Made by a program: the position numbers and the translations under genes | Source: Sphingomonadaceae bacterium | GTDB taxonomy: Bacteria > Pseudomonadota > Alphaproteobacteria > Sphingomonadales > Sphingomonadaceae | DNA: 35,577 nt | Direction of reading: 5' to 3' | Assembly (NCBI GenBank): GCA_025359685.1 | Contig: JANYEY010000003.1 | Span: 1 to 35,577 of the forward strand | In this document: one piece after another, positions 8,789 to 19,426 of the stretch | Layout of the letters: each line of letters opens with the position of its first letter | Numbering within the stretch: the first letter of the stretch is position 1 | Notes under the pieces: model-generated | Databases searched by the model: none | What the model was told of the DNA's origin: nothing | Seen by the model: the letters and a program-made list of their open reading frames with translations, nothing else

Positions 8789-8917
8789 ATGCGCTATGTC
8801 TTATATGCCGCCGCAGCGGTGGCGATTGCCGCCTTATGGCTCAATACCAGCCCGCAGGGCAGCCGCTTCAAGCGGCACATGACCGAGCATCCCGCCGAAT
8901 CGGGATCGCTGTACTGA
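8789..8917 (+). CDS. Small single-pass membrane protein, function unknown
   Basis: This 42-residue reading frame has a strong ribosome binding site (GGAGG, 8779-8783, 5 nt before the ATG at 8789). An in-frame ATG at 8777 is less likely because it contains that site. The product has one hydrophobic N-terminal helix (VLYAAAAVAIAALWLN) and a short charged tail with FKRHMTEHPAE. I do not recognise a family. The strong ribosome binding site and clear helix support a real gene; the size makes the call tentative. Confidence 0.55.
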   Translation: MRYVLYAAAAVAIAALWLNTSPQGSRFKRHMTEHPAESGSLY

Positions 8918-8933
8918 CTCAGCAGAGGCTGGT

Positions 8934-10601
<1,668 letters not shown>

Positions 10602-10604
10602 GGT

Positions 10605-11408
10605 TCAGCGTCCTTCGGCAAATGTCAGGCAGGCACCGATCAGCGCCTTGAGGGTGGGAAGAATGGCGGAGGCTGCATTGCGCGGGGCGGGCCAATTGGC
10701 CTCATCGGGAGCATCGGGCTCGTCCATGTAACCGCGCATCGCCAGTTCCATCTGCACCGCATGGACGCCGTCAACGGGCGCGGCGTAATGCCGGGTGGTC
10801 CAGCCGCCCTTGAAGCGGCCGTTGGCAACCCAGCTGTGGCCGGACTTGGCGCAGACCTCTAGCAGCGCGGCCTCCAGCGCGGGATCGCAGGTTGCCCCTC
10901 CATTGGTGCCAAGGTTGAACAGCGGCAGCTCGCCCTCAAACAAGCGCGGGATGCAGCTGCGGATCGAGTGCGCGTCGTACAGCACGACGCGCGGGTGCGT
11001 CTCGCGAAGGCGAGAGATCTCGGCAGCCAGCGCGGTGTGATAGGGATCGAAGAAGGTCTTGCGCCGCCACGCGATCTCGTCCTCTTCGGGCGCGAACCCA
11101 CGGTACAACGGCTCGCCGTCAAAGGTGGTGGTGGGGCAGAGTTCGGTCGTCGCCTGCCCCGGATAGAGCGACGCGCCCGAGGGATCGCGGTTGACGTCGA
11201 TCAGCGAGCGGCTGACCTCGGTCGCCACGGTGGTCGCGCCCAGATCGCGAACGAAGCAGTACAGCTCAGCGATCCACCAGTCGGCATCACGCCGGGCGAG
11301 CCACGGTGAGACGAAACGGTCCTCGACGCCGCCCAGCCCGGTGCCGCCGTGCGGGAAGGCAACGACCAGCGGGGCCTCGCCGCGATGGACGTGAAGCCAG
11401 TCGTTCAC
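10605..11408 (-). CDS. hutG: N-formylglutamate deformylase
   Basis: This 267-residue amidohydrolase of the N-formylglutamate amidohydrolase family hydrolyses N-formyl-L-glutamate to glutamate and formate. This is the last step of the five-step histidine pathway. Visible features are [10 protein letters not shown] near the N-terminus, RDADWW and [10 protein letters not shown], which carry the probable metal-binding acids and histidines. The GTG start at 11408 overlaps the hutH stop as GTGA. The presence of hutF in the same locus supports deformylase rather than formiminoglutamase activity. Confidence 0.95.
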   Translation of the reverse strand: MNDWLHVHRGEAPLVVAFPHGGTGLGGVEDRFVSPWLARRDADWWIAELYCFVRDLGATTVATEVSRSLIDVNRDPSGASLYPGQATTELCPTTTFDGEPLYRGFAPEEDEIAWRRKTFFDPYHTALAAEISRLRETHPRVVLYDAHSIRSCIPRLFEGELPLFNLGTNGGATCDPALEAALLEVCAKSGHSWVANGRFKGGWTTRHYAAPVDGVHAVQMELAMRGYMDEPDAPDEANWPAPRNAASAILPTLKALIGACLTFAEGR

Positions 11409-12937
11409 GTGGCCAGACCCGGCAGGGCAATCCCCACCGCATGGGCCAGCGCGCCCGAACGGATCAGCGCATTCGCGGCCTGCATATCGGGGTGGAAGTG
11501 ACGGTCTTCGGCGAGCGCGGGCACCACTGCGCGGAGCAATCGCCGCGCCGCCTCAAGCGCGGATGACGAGGCCAGCGATGCGTGGAACTCGCAGCCCTGC
11601 ACTGCCGCAAGGAGCTCGATCCCGAGCACCGCCTCGGCATTCGCCAGCATTGGCGCGAGACGGCGGGCGCCATGCGCCGCCATCGAAACATGGTCTTCTT
11701 GGTTGGCCGAAGTGGGGATCGAATCGACACTCGCCGGATAGGCCATCTGCTTGTTCTCGCTGACCAGCGCGGCGGCGGTAACCTGCGGGATCATGAAACC
11801 GGAGTTGAGCCCGGGATGCGCCGTAAGGAAGGCGGGCAAGCCCGATAGTGCCGGATCGACCAGCATCGCGATCCGCCGCTCCGCAATACTGCCGGTCTCG
11901 CACAGCGCCAGCGCGATCATGTCGGCGGCGAAGGCGACCGGCTCGGCGTGGAAGTTGCCGCCCGATAGTGCCTCGTCAGTATCTGGAAAGATCAGCGGAT
12001 TGTCCGAAACCCCGTTGGCCTCGGTCAACAAAGTGGTTGCCGCCTGCCGCAGCAGGTCGAGCACCGCGCCCATCACTTGCGGCTGGCAGCGCAAGCAATA
12101 AGGATCCTGCACGCGCGGATCGTCGACTGAATGGCTGGCGCGGATTGCGCTGCCGGCCATCAGTTCGCGCAAGGTCGCGGCCACCTCGATCTGCCCGCGA
12201 TGTCGGCGCAGCGCGTGGATGCGCGGATCGAACGGGGTGTCCGAGCCCTTGGCTGCCTCGGTTGAAAGCGCGCCGGTGACCAGCGCTGAGCGGAACAGGG
12301 TCTGCGCGCCGATCAATGCGGCGAGCGCATTGGCCGCGGAGAACTGCGTGCCATTAAGCAGCGCGAGGCCTTCCTTGGGGCCTAGCTGCAGCGGCACCAG
12401 TCCAGCCTCGGCCAAGGCCTGGGCGGCATCCACCCGCGCCCCATCGACCCAGATCTCGCCCACTCCAATCATCGCTGCGGTCATATGCGCTAGCGGGGCA
12501 AGGTCGCCGCTCGCTCCGACCGAGCCTTGGCACGGCACCAACGGGGTCAGCCCGCGCGCCAGCATCCCCTCGAGCAGCGTAACCGTGGCGGGACGCACTC
12601 CGCTGGCACCCTGACCAAGGCTCGCGAGCTTGAGCGCCATCATCAGCCGCACCACCGGCACCGGCGAAGGCTCGCCCGTCCCCGCCGCGTGGCTCAGCAC
12701 AATATTGCGTTGAAGCACGGCGAGGTCGGCGTCATCGATTCGCACCGAGGCCAGCTTCCCGAACCCGGTGTTGATCCCGTAAACCGGCTCACCCCGGGCG
12801 ACGATCCGTTCGACTGCGGCAGCGCTCGCGGCAATGCGCGCGCCGGACGATGGATCGAGCCGCGCGGGGGCACCGCGATAGACCGCTTCCCATTCTCCGA
12901 GCGAAACCTCGCCCGGCTGCAGCACTACCTCGTTCAT
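11405..12937 (-). CDS. hutH: Histidine ammonia-lyase
   Basis: This enzyme removes ammonia from L-histidine to give urocanate, the entry step of the pathway. The 510-residue product carries the MIO-forming triad A142-S143-G144 inside [14 protein letters not shown], the catalytic-loop tyrosine (Y53, VYGINTGFG), and the later motifs KGSDTPFD and QEDHVSMA. Length and motif order are standard. Both ends overlap neighbouring hut genes by 4 nt, so the operon is tightly coupled. Confidence 0.98.
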   Translation of the reverse strand: MNEVVLQPGEVSLGEWEAVYRGAPARLDPSSGARIAASAAAVERIVARGEPVYGINTGFGKLASVRIDDADLAVLQRNIVLSHAAGTGEPSPVPVVRLMMALKLASLGQGASGVRPATVTLLEGMLARGLTPLVPCQGSVGASGDLAPLAHMTAAMIGVGEIWVDGARVDAAQALAEAGLVPLQLGPKEGLALLNGTQFSAANALAALIGAQTLFRSALVTGALSTEAAKGSDTPFDPRIHALRRHRGQIEVAATLRELMAGSAIRASHSVDDPRVQDPYCLRCQPQVMGAVLDLLRQAATTLLTEANGVSDNPLIFPDTDEALSGGNFHAEPVAFAADMIALALCETGSIAERRIAMLVDPALSGLPAFLTAHPGLNSGFMIPQVTAAALVSENKQMAYPASVDSIPTSANQEDHVSMAAHGARRLAPMLANAEAVLGIELLAAVQGCEFHASLASSSALEAARRLLRAVVPALAEDRHFHPDMQAANALIRSGALAHAVGIALPGLAT

Positions 12938-14130
12938 GTCCCTCTCCAGACCCGTGCATGGAGCGGCCTTGCGCCCATGCGATAAACCAGTTCAGCCGGG
13001 TCCTCGACATCCCAGATCGCCAGATCGCAGCTTTTGCCCGCGCCGAGCGAACCGCATTCGTCCTGCAGACCCAGCGCCCGCGCGGCGTTGATCGTTACCC
13101 CGGCAAGGCATTCGGCGACGGTCAGGCGGAAGCAGGTCGCGCCCATGTTCATCGCCAAGAGCAACGATGTCAGCGGACTGGTGCCGGGGTTGCAATCGGT
13201 CGCCAGCGCAATCGGCACCCCGGCGGCGCGCAGCGCGGCGATCGGGGGAAGCTGCGTCTCGCGGCAGAAATAATAGGCCCCGGGGAGCAGCATGGCGACC
13301 GTGCCCGCCGAGGCCAGCGCCGCGACGCCCGCTGCATCCAGGTGCTCGAGGTGATCCGCCGACAGCGCGCCAAACCGCGCCGCCAGCGCCGCGCCGCGAA
13401 GGTTCGAAAGCTGTTCGGCATGAAGCTTGACCGGCAGCCCGTGGGCCTTTGCCGCATCGAACACCCGCCCGATCTGCGCCGGGCTGAAGCCGATGCCTTC
13501 GCAAAATCCGTCGACTGCATCGGCGAGGCCTGCGGCGGCGATCGCGGGCAGCATCTCGCCGCACACGAGATCGATGTAGCCGTCAGGGTTTCCGGTGAAT
13601 TCCGGCGGCAAGGCATGCGCGCCAAGGAATGTTGTGACCACCCGCACGGCTCGAAGTTCGCCCAATCGCCGCGCGGCGCGCAGCATCTTGAGCTCCGCTG
13701 CCAGGTCAAGCCCGTAGCCGCTCTTGATTTCGATCGTTCCGACGCCTTCGCCGAGCAGGGCATCGAGCCGGGGCAGCGCGCTAGCGACCAGATCATCCTC
13801 GCTGGCGGCGCGAGTCGCGCGCATGGTCGACAGGATCCCGCCGCCCGCCCGAGCAATCTCTTCGTAGCTTGCGCCTTCGAGCTGAAGCTCGAACTCGCGC
13901 GCTCGGTTGTCGGCGTGGACCAGATGTGTGTGCGCGTCGATTAGCGCCGGGGTGATCCAGCGGCGCTGGCAATCGACCACGTGTACCGGTTCGAATGCGG
14001 GAGCATCGGCGGCAGGTCCGACAAAGACGATCCGGCCATCGCGCGCCGCCACCACCCCGTCCGCGATCGGCGCGCTGCCGGAAATCATGGTCAGGACCTG
14101 CGCATTTCGCCAGACCGTGTCGCAGTGCAT
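12934..14130 (-). CDS. hutI: Imidazolonepropionase
   Basis: This amidohydrolase hydrolyses 4-imidazolone-5-propionate to N-formimino-L-glutamate, the third step. The 398-residue product has the metal-binding HxH in [11 protein letters not shown], followed by [24 protein letters not shown] and [10 protein letters not shown], the standard imidazolonepropionase landmarks. It is the first gene of the minus-strand hut operon. Its ATG lies 68 bp from the divergent hutF start, with a candidate HutC site between. Confidence 0.97.
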   Translation of the reverse strand: MHCDTVWRNAQVLTMISGSAPIADGVVAARDGRIVFVGPAADAPAFEPVHVVDCQRRWITPALIDAHTHLVHADNRAREFELQLEGASYEEIARAGGGILSTMRATRAASEDDLVASALPRLDALLGEGVGTIEIKSGYGLDLAAELKMLRAARRLGELRAVRVVTTFLGAHALPPEFTGNPDGYIDLVCGEMLPAIAAAGLADAVDGFCEGIGFSPAQIGRVFDAAKAHGLPVKLHAEQLSNLRGAALAARFGALSADHLEHLDAAGVAALASAGTVAMLLPGAYYFCRETQLPPIAALRAAGVPIALATDCNPGTSPLTSLLLAMNMGATCFRLTVAECLAGVTINAARALGLQDECGSLGAGKSCDLAIWDVEDPAELVYRMGARPLHARVWRGT

Positions 14131-14160
14131 CGCCGCCTCGTGACTAGTGGATAGCGAATA

Positions 14161-14190
14161 TGTATAGACAATTAAACCAGGTTGTATAGG
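14161..14190. promoter_or_regulatory. Candidate HutC operator between hutI and hutF
   Basis: The 68-bp divergent gap contains TGTATAGACA (14161-14170), an imperfect palindrome of the TGTnTAnACA type. The half-element TGTATAG recurs at 14183-14189, 22 bp or about two helical turns later. GntR/HutC-type repressors bind short palindromes of this kind. A hutC gene lies at the end of the plus-strand operon, so one site could control both directions. The assignment is inferred from position and symmetry. Confidence 0.5.
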
Positions 14191-14198
14191 CTCAAATC

Positions 14199-15554
14199 AT
14201 GACCGCCAGCCTGCACTTTGCCGAAGCCCTGCTGCCCACCGGCTGGGCCCGCGACGTGCGGATCGAGATTGCCGCCGAGTGCTTTGCGCGAATCGAGGTG
14301 GGGGTTGCGGCACAGCCCCACGACCAACGCCACGCCGTTGCCTTGCCGGGCTTGCCCAACCTCCACAGCCACGCCTTCCAGCGCGGCATGGCCGGCATGG
14401 CCGAGCGGCGCGGCACGACCGCCGACAATTTCTGGATCTGGCGCGAGACGATGTACCGGTTCGTTGACCGGATCGGCCCGGAGGACCTTCAGGCGATTGC
14501 CGCCATGGCTTATGCCGAGATGCTCGAAAGCGGCTTCACACGCGTGGGCGAATTCCACTACCTTCACCACGATCCTGCTGGCGCGCCCTATGCCGGGGCC
14601 GCCATGGCCGAGGCCATCGCCAGAGCCGCAGAAGAAAGCGGCATTGCGCTCACGCTGCTGCCGGTGTTCTACGCCCATGCGGGCTTCGGCGGGCAAAGCC
14701 CCGGAACGGGCCAGCGCCGGTTTGTCTGCTCCAGCGACCAATTTTCCAAACTGCATGAGGCGAGCCGTGCGGTGCTTGCCGCCTTGCCCGACGCCGTGCT
14801 CGGCATCGCCCCGCATTCGCTGCGCGCGGTGACGCCGGACGAGCTCTCGCTGCTGACCGCCATGGCTGGCTGTGCCCCGGTGCACATCCACGTCGCCGAG
14901 CAGCAGGCGGAGGTTGCGGACTGCATCGCGTGGAGCGGCGCCCGGCCGGTCGAATGGCTGCTCGGCAATGCGGCCGTCGATGCGCGTTGGTGCCTGGTCC
15001 ATGCGACGCACATGACCGCGCAGGAATGTGGTGCCCTCGCCGCCTCGGGCGCGGTTGCAGGCCTCTGCCCGATTACCGAAGCCAACCTTGGCGACGGCCT
15101 GTTCCCCGCCCCGCGCTATATCGCAGCGGGCGGGCGGTGGGGGATCGGCAGCGATTCGAACGTAAAGATCGACGCGGCGGAGGAATTGCGCTGGCTCGAA
15201 TATGGGCAGCGACTGGGTGAACAGGCGCGCAATGTTTTCGCCGCAGATTCGGGCGCGAGCACCGGCGCGGCGCTGTACAAGGGTGCGCTGCTGGGCGGGG
15301 CGCAGGCGCTGGGCGCGCCGATGGGGCTGGCGACAGGCAACAGCGCCGATTTCCTGACCCTCGATCCCGGCCATCCGTCGCTTGCCGGGGCTGCAGCCGA
15401 CGGCTGGCTCGACCGCCTGATCTTTGCCGCCGGGCGCAGCGCAATCGACACGGTGTGGCGGCGCGGCACGCAAGTCGTCGCGGGCGGGCAGCACCATGAC
15501 CATGAGCGGATTGCTGCGCGTTATCGCGCGGTGCTGGCCAAGCTGCTGGCGTGA
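14199..15554 (+). CDS. hutF: Formimidoylglutamate deiminase
   Basis: This amidohydrolase converts N-formimino-L-glutamate to N-formyl-L-glutamate and ammonia, the fourth step of the five-step route. The 451-residue product shows the metal ligands of the family: HSHAFQRGMAG (HxH), IHVAEQ, HATHMT and the aspartate in GSDSNVKID. The start is the ATG at 14199, just after the divergent regulatory gap. Its stop overlaps the hutC start as GTGA. With hutG on the other strand, it fixes the pathway as the formylglutamate branch rather than direct formamide release. Confidence 0.96.
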   Translation: MTASLHFAEALLPTGWARDVRIEIAAECFARIEVGVAAQPHDQRHAVALPGLPNLHSHAFQRGMAGMAERRGTTADNFWIWRETMYRFVDRIGPEDLQAIAAMAYAEMLESGFTRVGEFHYLHHDPAGAPYAGAAMAEAIARAAEESGIALTLLPVFYAHAGFGGQSPGTGQRRFVCSSDQFSKLHEASRAVLAALPDAVLGIAPHSLRAVTPDELSLLTAMAGCAPVHIHVAEQQAEVADCIAWSGARPVEWLLGNAAVDARWCLVHATHMTAQECGALAASGAVAGLCPITEANLGDGLFPAPRYIAAGGRWGIGSDSNVKIDAAEELRWLEYGQRLGEQARNVFAADSGASTGAALYKGALLGGAQALGAPMGLATGNSADFLTLDPGHPSLAGAAADGWLDRLIFAAGRSAIDTVWRRGTQVVAGGQHHDHERIAARYRAVLAKLLA

Positions 15555-16237
15555 AGGCAGCGCCACTCCACGAACGGATCCGCCGCGAGATCGAGGCGCG
15601 GATCCTCTCGGGCGCCTGGGCACCGGGTGCGCGGGTGCCGGGCGAGATCGAGCTGATGGCGCAATACGGCTGCGCACGGATGACGGTCAACAAGGCTCTC
15701 TCGGCGCTGGCGCATGCTGGGCTGGTCGAACGCCGCCGCCGCGCCGGGACATTTGTGGCGCGGCCCCGATCACAATCGATGGTGCTCGAGATTGCCGACC
15801 TCGCTCGCGAGGTGGTCGCGCGCGGGCAGACTTATAGCTGGCAGTTGCAGACCCGCCGGGAAGCGCTATCGGAGCACCCTGAAATGCCCGGACCTGTGCT
15901 CGAAGTGGAGGGTGTCCATCTTGCTGACGGCATGCGGCTGGCTTTCGAACACCGCTTGATCAGCACCGCCCAGGTTCCCGAAGTCCTCACCGCCGACATC
16001 GCCGCAACCGCGCCGGGGACTTGGCTGCTGGGTCACGTCCCGTGGACCGAGGCCGAAAACCGCATCAGCGCCAGTGCCGCCAGCCCCGCGCTGGCGCGTG
16101 CGCTAGGCATCGCTGCGGGTGACCCGTGCCTTACTATCACGCGGCGCACCTGGCGCGGCGGCTCGCCAGTGACCTTGGTCCATCAGCACTTCGTCGCCTC
16201 GCGCCACGAACTGGTCGCACGATTCGGGGCAGCATAA
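15551..16237 (+). CDS. hutC: HutC, GntR/UTRA-family histidine utilisation repressor
   Basis: This 228-residue regulator has an N-terminal GntR winged helix (about residues 5-70) containing PGARVPGEIELMAQYGCARM and the second-helix/wing segment LVERRRRAGTFVA. A C-terminal UTRA effector domain ends in the typical TRRTWRGGSPVTLVHQHFVA. HutC proteins repress hut genes and are released by urocanate. The GTG start overlaps hutF by 4 nt. Being co-transcribed with hutF, it probably autoregulates. Confidence 0.94.
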   Translation: MKAAPLHERIRREIEARILSGAWAPGARVPGEIELMAQYGCARMTVNKALSALAHAGLVERRRRAGTFVARPRSQSMVLEIADLAREVVARGQTYSWQLQTRREALSEHPEMPGPVLEVEGVHLADGMRLAFEHRLISTAQVPEVLTADIAATAPGTWLLGHVPWTEAENRISASAASPALARALGIAAGDPCLTITRRTWRGGSPVTLVHQHFVASRHELVARFGAA

Positions 16238-16251
16238 CGATGTGACGAAAC

Positions 16252-16261
16252 GGAATGGTGC
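16252..16261 (+). repeat. Left copy of GGAATGGTGC, possible attachment-site remnant
   Basis: GGAATGGTGC starts 14 bp after the hutC stop. The same 10 bp occur at 22152-22161, where they include the last bases of the tRNA-Thr gene. A slightly longer form, AACGGAATGGTG (16249-16260), occurs inverted at 22232-22243 just 5' of the tRNA. The copies bracket the recombinase/ParB block. The match is short and may be chance. Confidence 0.35.
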
Positions 16262-16297
16262 GTGACGCAGTCGCGGGCGGGCCCGTATCAGTGTGCC

Positions 16298-16448
16298 TTT
16301 TCCCGATCGTACGGGAAAATAACGGGAATATTGCGCCAATATGGGCAAAGTGCGGCCTGAGCGAGGACTGAGAGCCGCACAAACCGGTCGCGGGAGAAGC
16401 CATTTCCCGTTCAACCCAAGCGGGAATCTCGCCCTTGCTCAACGGGAA
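16298..16448. repeat. Cluster of AACGGGAA/CGGGAA motifs and inverted repeats at the left edge of the accessory block
   Basis: This gene-free stretch between hutC and the HTH gene has six CGGGAA or TTCCCG hexamers (16300, 16312, 16323, 16404, 16421 and 16443). Three extend to AACGGGAA (16321-16328, 16404-16411 inverted, 16441-16448). Two of the hexamers form a perfect inverted repeat, TTTTCCCG/CGGGAAAA (16298-16305/16312-16319). It is followed by ATATTG/CAATAT (16328-16333/16337-16342) and GTGCGGC/GCCGCAC (16350-16356/16374-16380). This looks like a protein-binding array, perhaps for the nearby recombinase or ParB-like proteins. No T tract follows, so terminator function is unlikely. Confidence 0.6.
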
Positions 16449-16527
16449 CATCGCCACCATCGATCGAGAACTTCGTTGACGGCATCGGGCGGCAAAATCT
16501 CTCTGCCGTTGTAGAGGCCAGCCAAGC

Positions 16528-16890
16528 TCATTGGCCTTCCGTTTGCTGGCTCCGCGCCGCCTTTAACATGGCCTCGAGCCGCTCCTCCACCACCTCAAGT
16601 TCAATGTCCAACGCCACCTTCGCGTGACCGGTCAGTTCGAGAAACGCATGCATAACTGGCAGGCAGTTCGCAGCCAGCGCCACGAGGTGGACGCCATTCG
16701 GACTGGTCCGGCCGTTCAACCAGGCGCGAGCGGTATGATCGCTCACACCCGTCCAGGTCATGACCGTTTTCGTCGCTCGCCGGCTTGCGCCGAGCTCAGA
16801 TTGCAGCGCCGTTCCTACTATCGCAGCCAATCCGGCATCCGTCAGAGCCGCCCGCAATTTCGGAAGTTTAGTTCCGGTTTTAGGAACCAT
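16528..16890 (-). CDS. Small HTH protein divergent from the recombinase
   Basis: This 120-residue protein has a predicted helix-turn-helix in its middle: RRATKTVMTWTGVSDHTARAW, then LNGRTSPNGVHLVALA. That resembles XRE-like proteins that I associate with alphaproteobacterial phage or resolvase modules. The C-terminal 30 residues are acidic and basic and probably helical (LDIELEVVEERLEAMLKA). It is transcribed away from the recombinase from a 71-bp gap, with GTTCC/GGAAC half-sites overlapping its start codon. The arrangement suggests a regulator of the recombinase operon (inference). Confidence 0.75.
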   Translation of the reverse strand: MVPKTGTKLPKLRAALTDAGLAAIVGTALQSELGASRRATKTVMTWTGVSDHTARAWLNGRTSPNGVHLVALAANCLPVMHAFLELTGHAKVALDIELEVVEERLEAMLKAARSQQTEGQ

Positions 16891-16896
16891 AGTTCC
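16871..16896. promoter_or_regulatory. GTTCC/GGAAC half-sites overlapping the HTH gene start
   Basis: Three half-sites lie within 26 bp: GTTCC at 16871-16875, GGAAC at 16883-16887 and GTTCC at 16892-16896. The last two form a perfect inverted repeat around the CAT that is the HTH gene start codon. The position fits an autoregulatory operator in the divergent promoter region. Part of it is also coding, so selection on protein sequence could contribute. Confidence 0.35.
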
Positions 16897-16961
16897 CGGC
16901 CTTCTTGTCTAAGTTGCTGTCATGCAGCGACTCATGCTGTCGATATCGTTTGAGACCTGAA

Positions 16962-18536
16962 ATGGTAATTGAATGGACAAAGCCAGGCGATGCAAACGCC
17001 GACGGGGCTCCGCCGAATGTGCGGGCGGCCGAGTACGTGCGGATGTCGACCGAGCATCAGAAATACTCGACCGATAATCAGGCTTCAGCAATCCGAGCTT
17101 ATGCCGAGCAGCGCGGATATGAGATCGTCCAGACCTACGCTGACGAGGGCAAGAGCGGCCTCAATATCGGCGGCCGTTTGGCGCTCCAGAAGCTGCTTGA
17201 GGACGTCGAAATAGGCGTCGCTGATTTCAAAGCTCTTATCGTCTACGATGTCAGCCGTTGGGGTAGGTTCCAGGACCCCGATGAAGCAGCGTCATATGAG
17301 CTCAGATGCCGGCGCGCCGGCGTTCAGGTTCATTATTGCGCGGAGCAATTCGAGAACGATGGCAGCATCGGCTCATCGATCATCAAGACTGTCAAACGTG
17401 CCATGGCGGGGGAGTACAGCCGCGAGCTCTCGGTGAAGGTATTTAGTGGCCAGGCCAATCTGATCAGGCTGGGCTTCCGGCAAGGCGGTCCAGCGGGCTT
17501 TGGACTGCGCAGATTGCTCGTCAACGAGACGGGCGAGCCTAAGGGCGAACTCGGCCGCGGCGAACACAAGAGCATCGCGACCGATCGCGTGATCCTTGTG
17601 CCCGGGCCTGAAAATGAGATCGAGATCGTCCGCGACGTCTATCGTCAATTTGTCGATGAGGGACGAACGGAATGTCAGATCGCTGAGGATTTGAACCGCC
17701 GAGGCATCCTCACCGATCTCGATCGGCCCTGGTCGCGCGGGGCAGTTCACCAGCTGCTGATCAACGAGAAATACATCGGCAACAACGTCTGGGGCCGAAC
17801 ATCGTTCAAGCTCAAATCGGCGCACGTTCAGATCTCGCCCGAAGAATGGATTCGAGCGGACGGGGCATTCGCCGCCATCGTCGAGGGCGGGCTGTTTGAT
17901 CGGGCCCAAGAAATCATTCAAATGCGCTCGGACCGGCTCAGCGACGAGCGGATGCTGGAACTCTTGGGTCAAATTCTCGAGCAGCGCGGGAGTCTGTCGG
18001 GCCTGATCATCGACGAGGTCGACAACTGTCCCTCGAGCAGCGCGTTCAGATCGAGGTTCGGCAGTTTGCTCCGCGCCTATGCGCTGGTCGGGTTCTCGCC
18101 GGATCACGACTACCGGTATCTTGAAACCAACCGCAGGCTCAGGTCGCTTCACCCGGGCACGGTTGCTTCCATCATCGCCGGGATAGGAAATGCAGGAGGC
18201 TATGTCGCACGCGACCCCGCGACCGACCTGCTCACGATCAACCACGAGTTCACCGCGTCGATCGTCATCGTTCGCTGCTTCGAGACGAGCGCGGGCTCGC
18301 TTCGCTGGAAGCTCCGGCTCGACACCGCGCTCAAACCAGACATCACGGTTGCCGCGCGGATGGATAGTTCCAACGAACTTCCCCGGGACTACTATCTACT
18401 GCCGAACTTGGACATGCGCGAAGCGGTCCTGCGCCTTGCCGAGTACAATGGCTTATCGCTCGACGCCTATCGCTGCGACACCCTCGATCGCTTCTATCAA
18501 ATGGCGGCGCGGGCCCCGTTGAGGATGGCCGCATGA
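16962..18536 (+). CDS. Large serine recombinase (resolvase/invertase N-domain plus recombinase domain)
   Basis: This 524-residue site-specific recombinase would act through a covalent phosphoserine link. The catalytic N-domain is intact: Y25-V-R27-M-S29 with nucleophile Ser29, GKSGLNIGGR (63-72), YDVSRWGR (95-102), and the AMAGEYSRELS helix near 150. The 'Recombinase' domain follows from about residue 165 (FRQGGPAGFGLRR). There is no Cys-rich zinc ribbon. The C-terminal ~190 residues form a separate domain (RSRFGSLLRAYALVGFSPDHDYRY) known to me only from related recombinases. The start is the ATG at 16962; an upstream TTG at 16905 would add Cys-rich non-family sequence. The stop overlaps the first ParB-like gene as ATGA. 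Confidence 0.93.
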   Translation: MVIEWTKPGDANADGAPPNVRAAEYVRMSTEHQKYSTDNQASAIRAYAEQRGYEIVQTYADEGKSGLNIGGRLALQKLLEDVEIGVADFKALIVYDVSRWGRFQDPDEAASYELRCRRAGVQVHYCAEQFENDGSIGSSIIKTVKRAMAGEYSRELSVKVFSGQANLIRLGFRQGGPAGFGLRRLLVNETGEPKGELGRGEHKSIATDRVILVPGPENEIEIVRDVYRQFVDEGRTECQIAEDLNRRGILTDLDRPWSRGAVHQLLINEKYIGNNVWGRTSFKLKSAHVQISPEEWIRADGAFAAIVEGGLFDRAQEIIQMRSDRLSDERMLELLGQILEQRGSLSGLIIDEVDNCPSSSAFRSRFGSLLRAYALVGFSPDHDYRYLETNRRLRSLHPGTVASIIAGIGNAGGYVARDPATDLLTINHEFTASIVIVRCFETSAGSLRWKLRLDTALKPDITVAARMDSSNELPRDYYLLPNLDMREAVLRLAEYNGLSLDAYRCDTLDRFYQMAARAPLRMAA

Positions 18537-19426
18537 CAGCGGCCCTTCCAGCCCAGCGGATCGAGATGATCCCGATCGATCAGATCACGATCGTCAATCC
18601 TCGCGTCCGCAACAAGAAGGGCTTCAAGGAGATCGTCGACAACATTGCTCAAATCGGACTCAAAAAGCCCATCACGGTGTCGCGCCGGGCGGAAGCCGGC
18701 GGTCCATTTTACGATCTGGTCTGCGGTCAGGGAAGGCTCGAGGCCTATAAGGTGCTTGGTCAGTGCGAGGTACCGGCGCTGGTTATCTCGGCAGAACCTG
18801 AAGATTGCCTCATCGCGAGCCTGGTCGAAAACTGCGCGCGCCGTCAGCACCGCGCGATCGACCTGCTTCAGGACATTCGCGGGATGCAGGAGCGCGGCCA
18901 CTCTTCGCCCGAGATTGCCCGAAAGACGGGCCTATCGGTCGAGTATGTCCAGGGTGTTGCACGGCTAATCGAGAAGGGCGAACAACGTCTGCTTCGATCG
19001 GTGGAAAGCGGAGTGATCCCGCTCAGCGTTGCGGTAGATATTGCCGAAGCCGAAGATGAGGACATTCAGGCAGCACTGACCGGCGCATATGAACGCGGCC
19101 AATTACGCGGCCGCAAGCTGCTCGCCGCCAAGAAGATTGTCGAAAACCGGCGCCGCCGCGGAAAGGGGTTCGGTAACGCCGAAATTGGGGCTCGCGAACG
19201 GATTTCTGCAGACGCGCTCGTCAAAGCTTACCAGGAGGACGCGGACCGGAAACGCGTGATGATCCGGCGCACGGAAGTGACCCGCAACCGTCTGCTCTTC
19301 ATCACCGAAGCGCTCCGGCGCCTTGCGCGTGATGAACAGTTTCTCGCTCTGATCGAAGACGAGGATCTCTCGACCATGCCCGAGAACATCGCCCTGCGGC
19401 TGACCGCCACAGGGGATCCTCGATGA
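18533..19426 (+). CDS. ParB/RepB-like protein 1 of the recombinase operon
   Basis: This 297-residue protein has an N-terminal ParB/sulfiredoxin-like domain (residues about 10-105). It shows box I NPR (22-24), the nucleotide-binding-type GQGR (65-68, equivalent to ParB GERR) and VEN (98-100). A helix-turn-helix follows at about 123-145 (HSSPEIARKTGLSVEYVQGV). The rest is helical and resembles the C-terminal domain of plasmid RepB proteins. Classic ParB proteins are CTP-dependent DNA clamps that segregate replicons, but no ParA/RepA partner is visible here. The partners are a recombinase upstream and a second ParB-like gene downstream, both overlapping by 4 nt. Confidence 0.88.
   Translation: MTAALPAQRIEMIPIDQITIVNPRVRNKKGFKEIVDNIAQIGLKKPITVSRRAEAGGPFYDLVCGQGRLEAYKVLGQCEVPALVISAEPEDCLIASLVENCARRQHRAIDLLQDIRGMQERGHSSPEIARKTGLSVEYVQGVARLIEKGEQRLLRSVESGVIPLSVAVDIAEAEDEDIQAALTGAYERGQLRGRKLLAAKKIVENRRRRGKGFGNAEIGARERISADALVKAYQEDADRKRVMIRRTEVTRNRLLFITEALRRLARDEQFLALIEDEDLSTMPENIALRLTATGDPR

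Noticed and set aside
16298..16319. Rho-independent terminator for hutFC
   Set aside because: The 8-bp inverted repeat has a short A/T-ended stem and no T tract following it on either strand beyond the stem itself.
16298..16448. CRISPR array
   Set aside because: The repeated motif is only 6-8 bp, in both orientations and irregularly spaced. No cas gene is in the window.
16137..16460. 107-codon minus-strand frame over the hutC end and the repeat array
   Set aside because: It overlaps hutC antisense and has no ribosome binding site or family resemblance. The array is better explained as non-coding sites.
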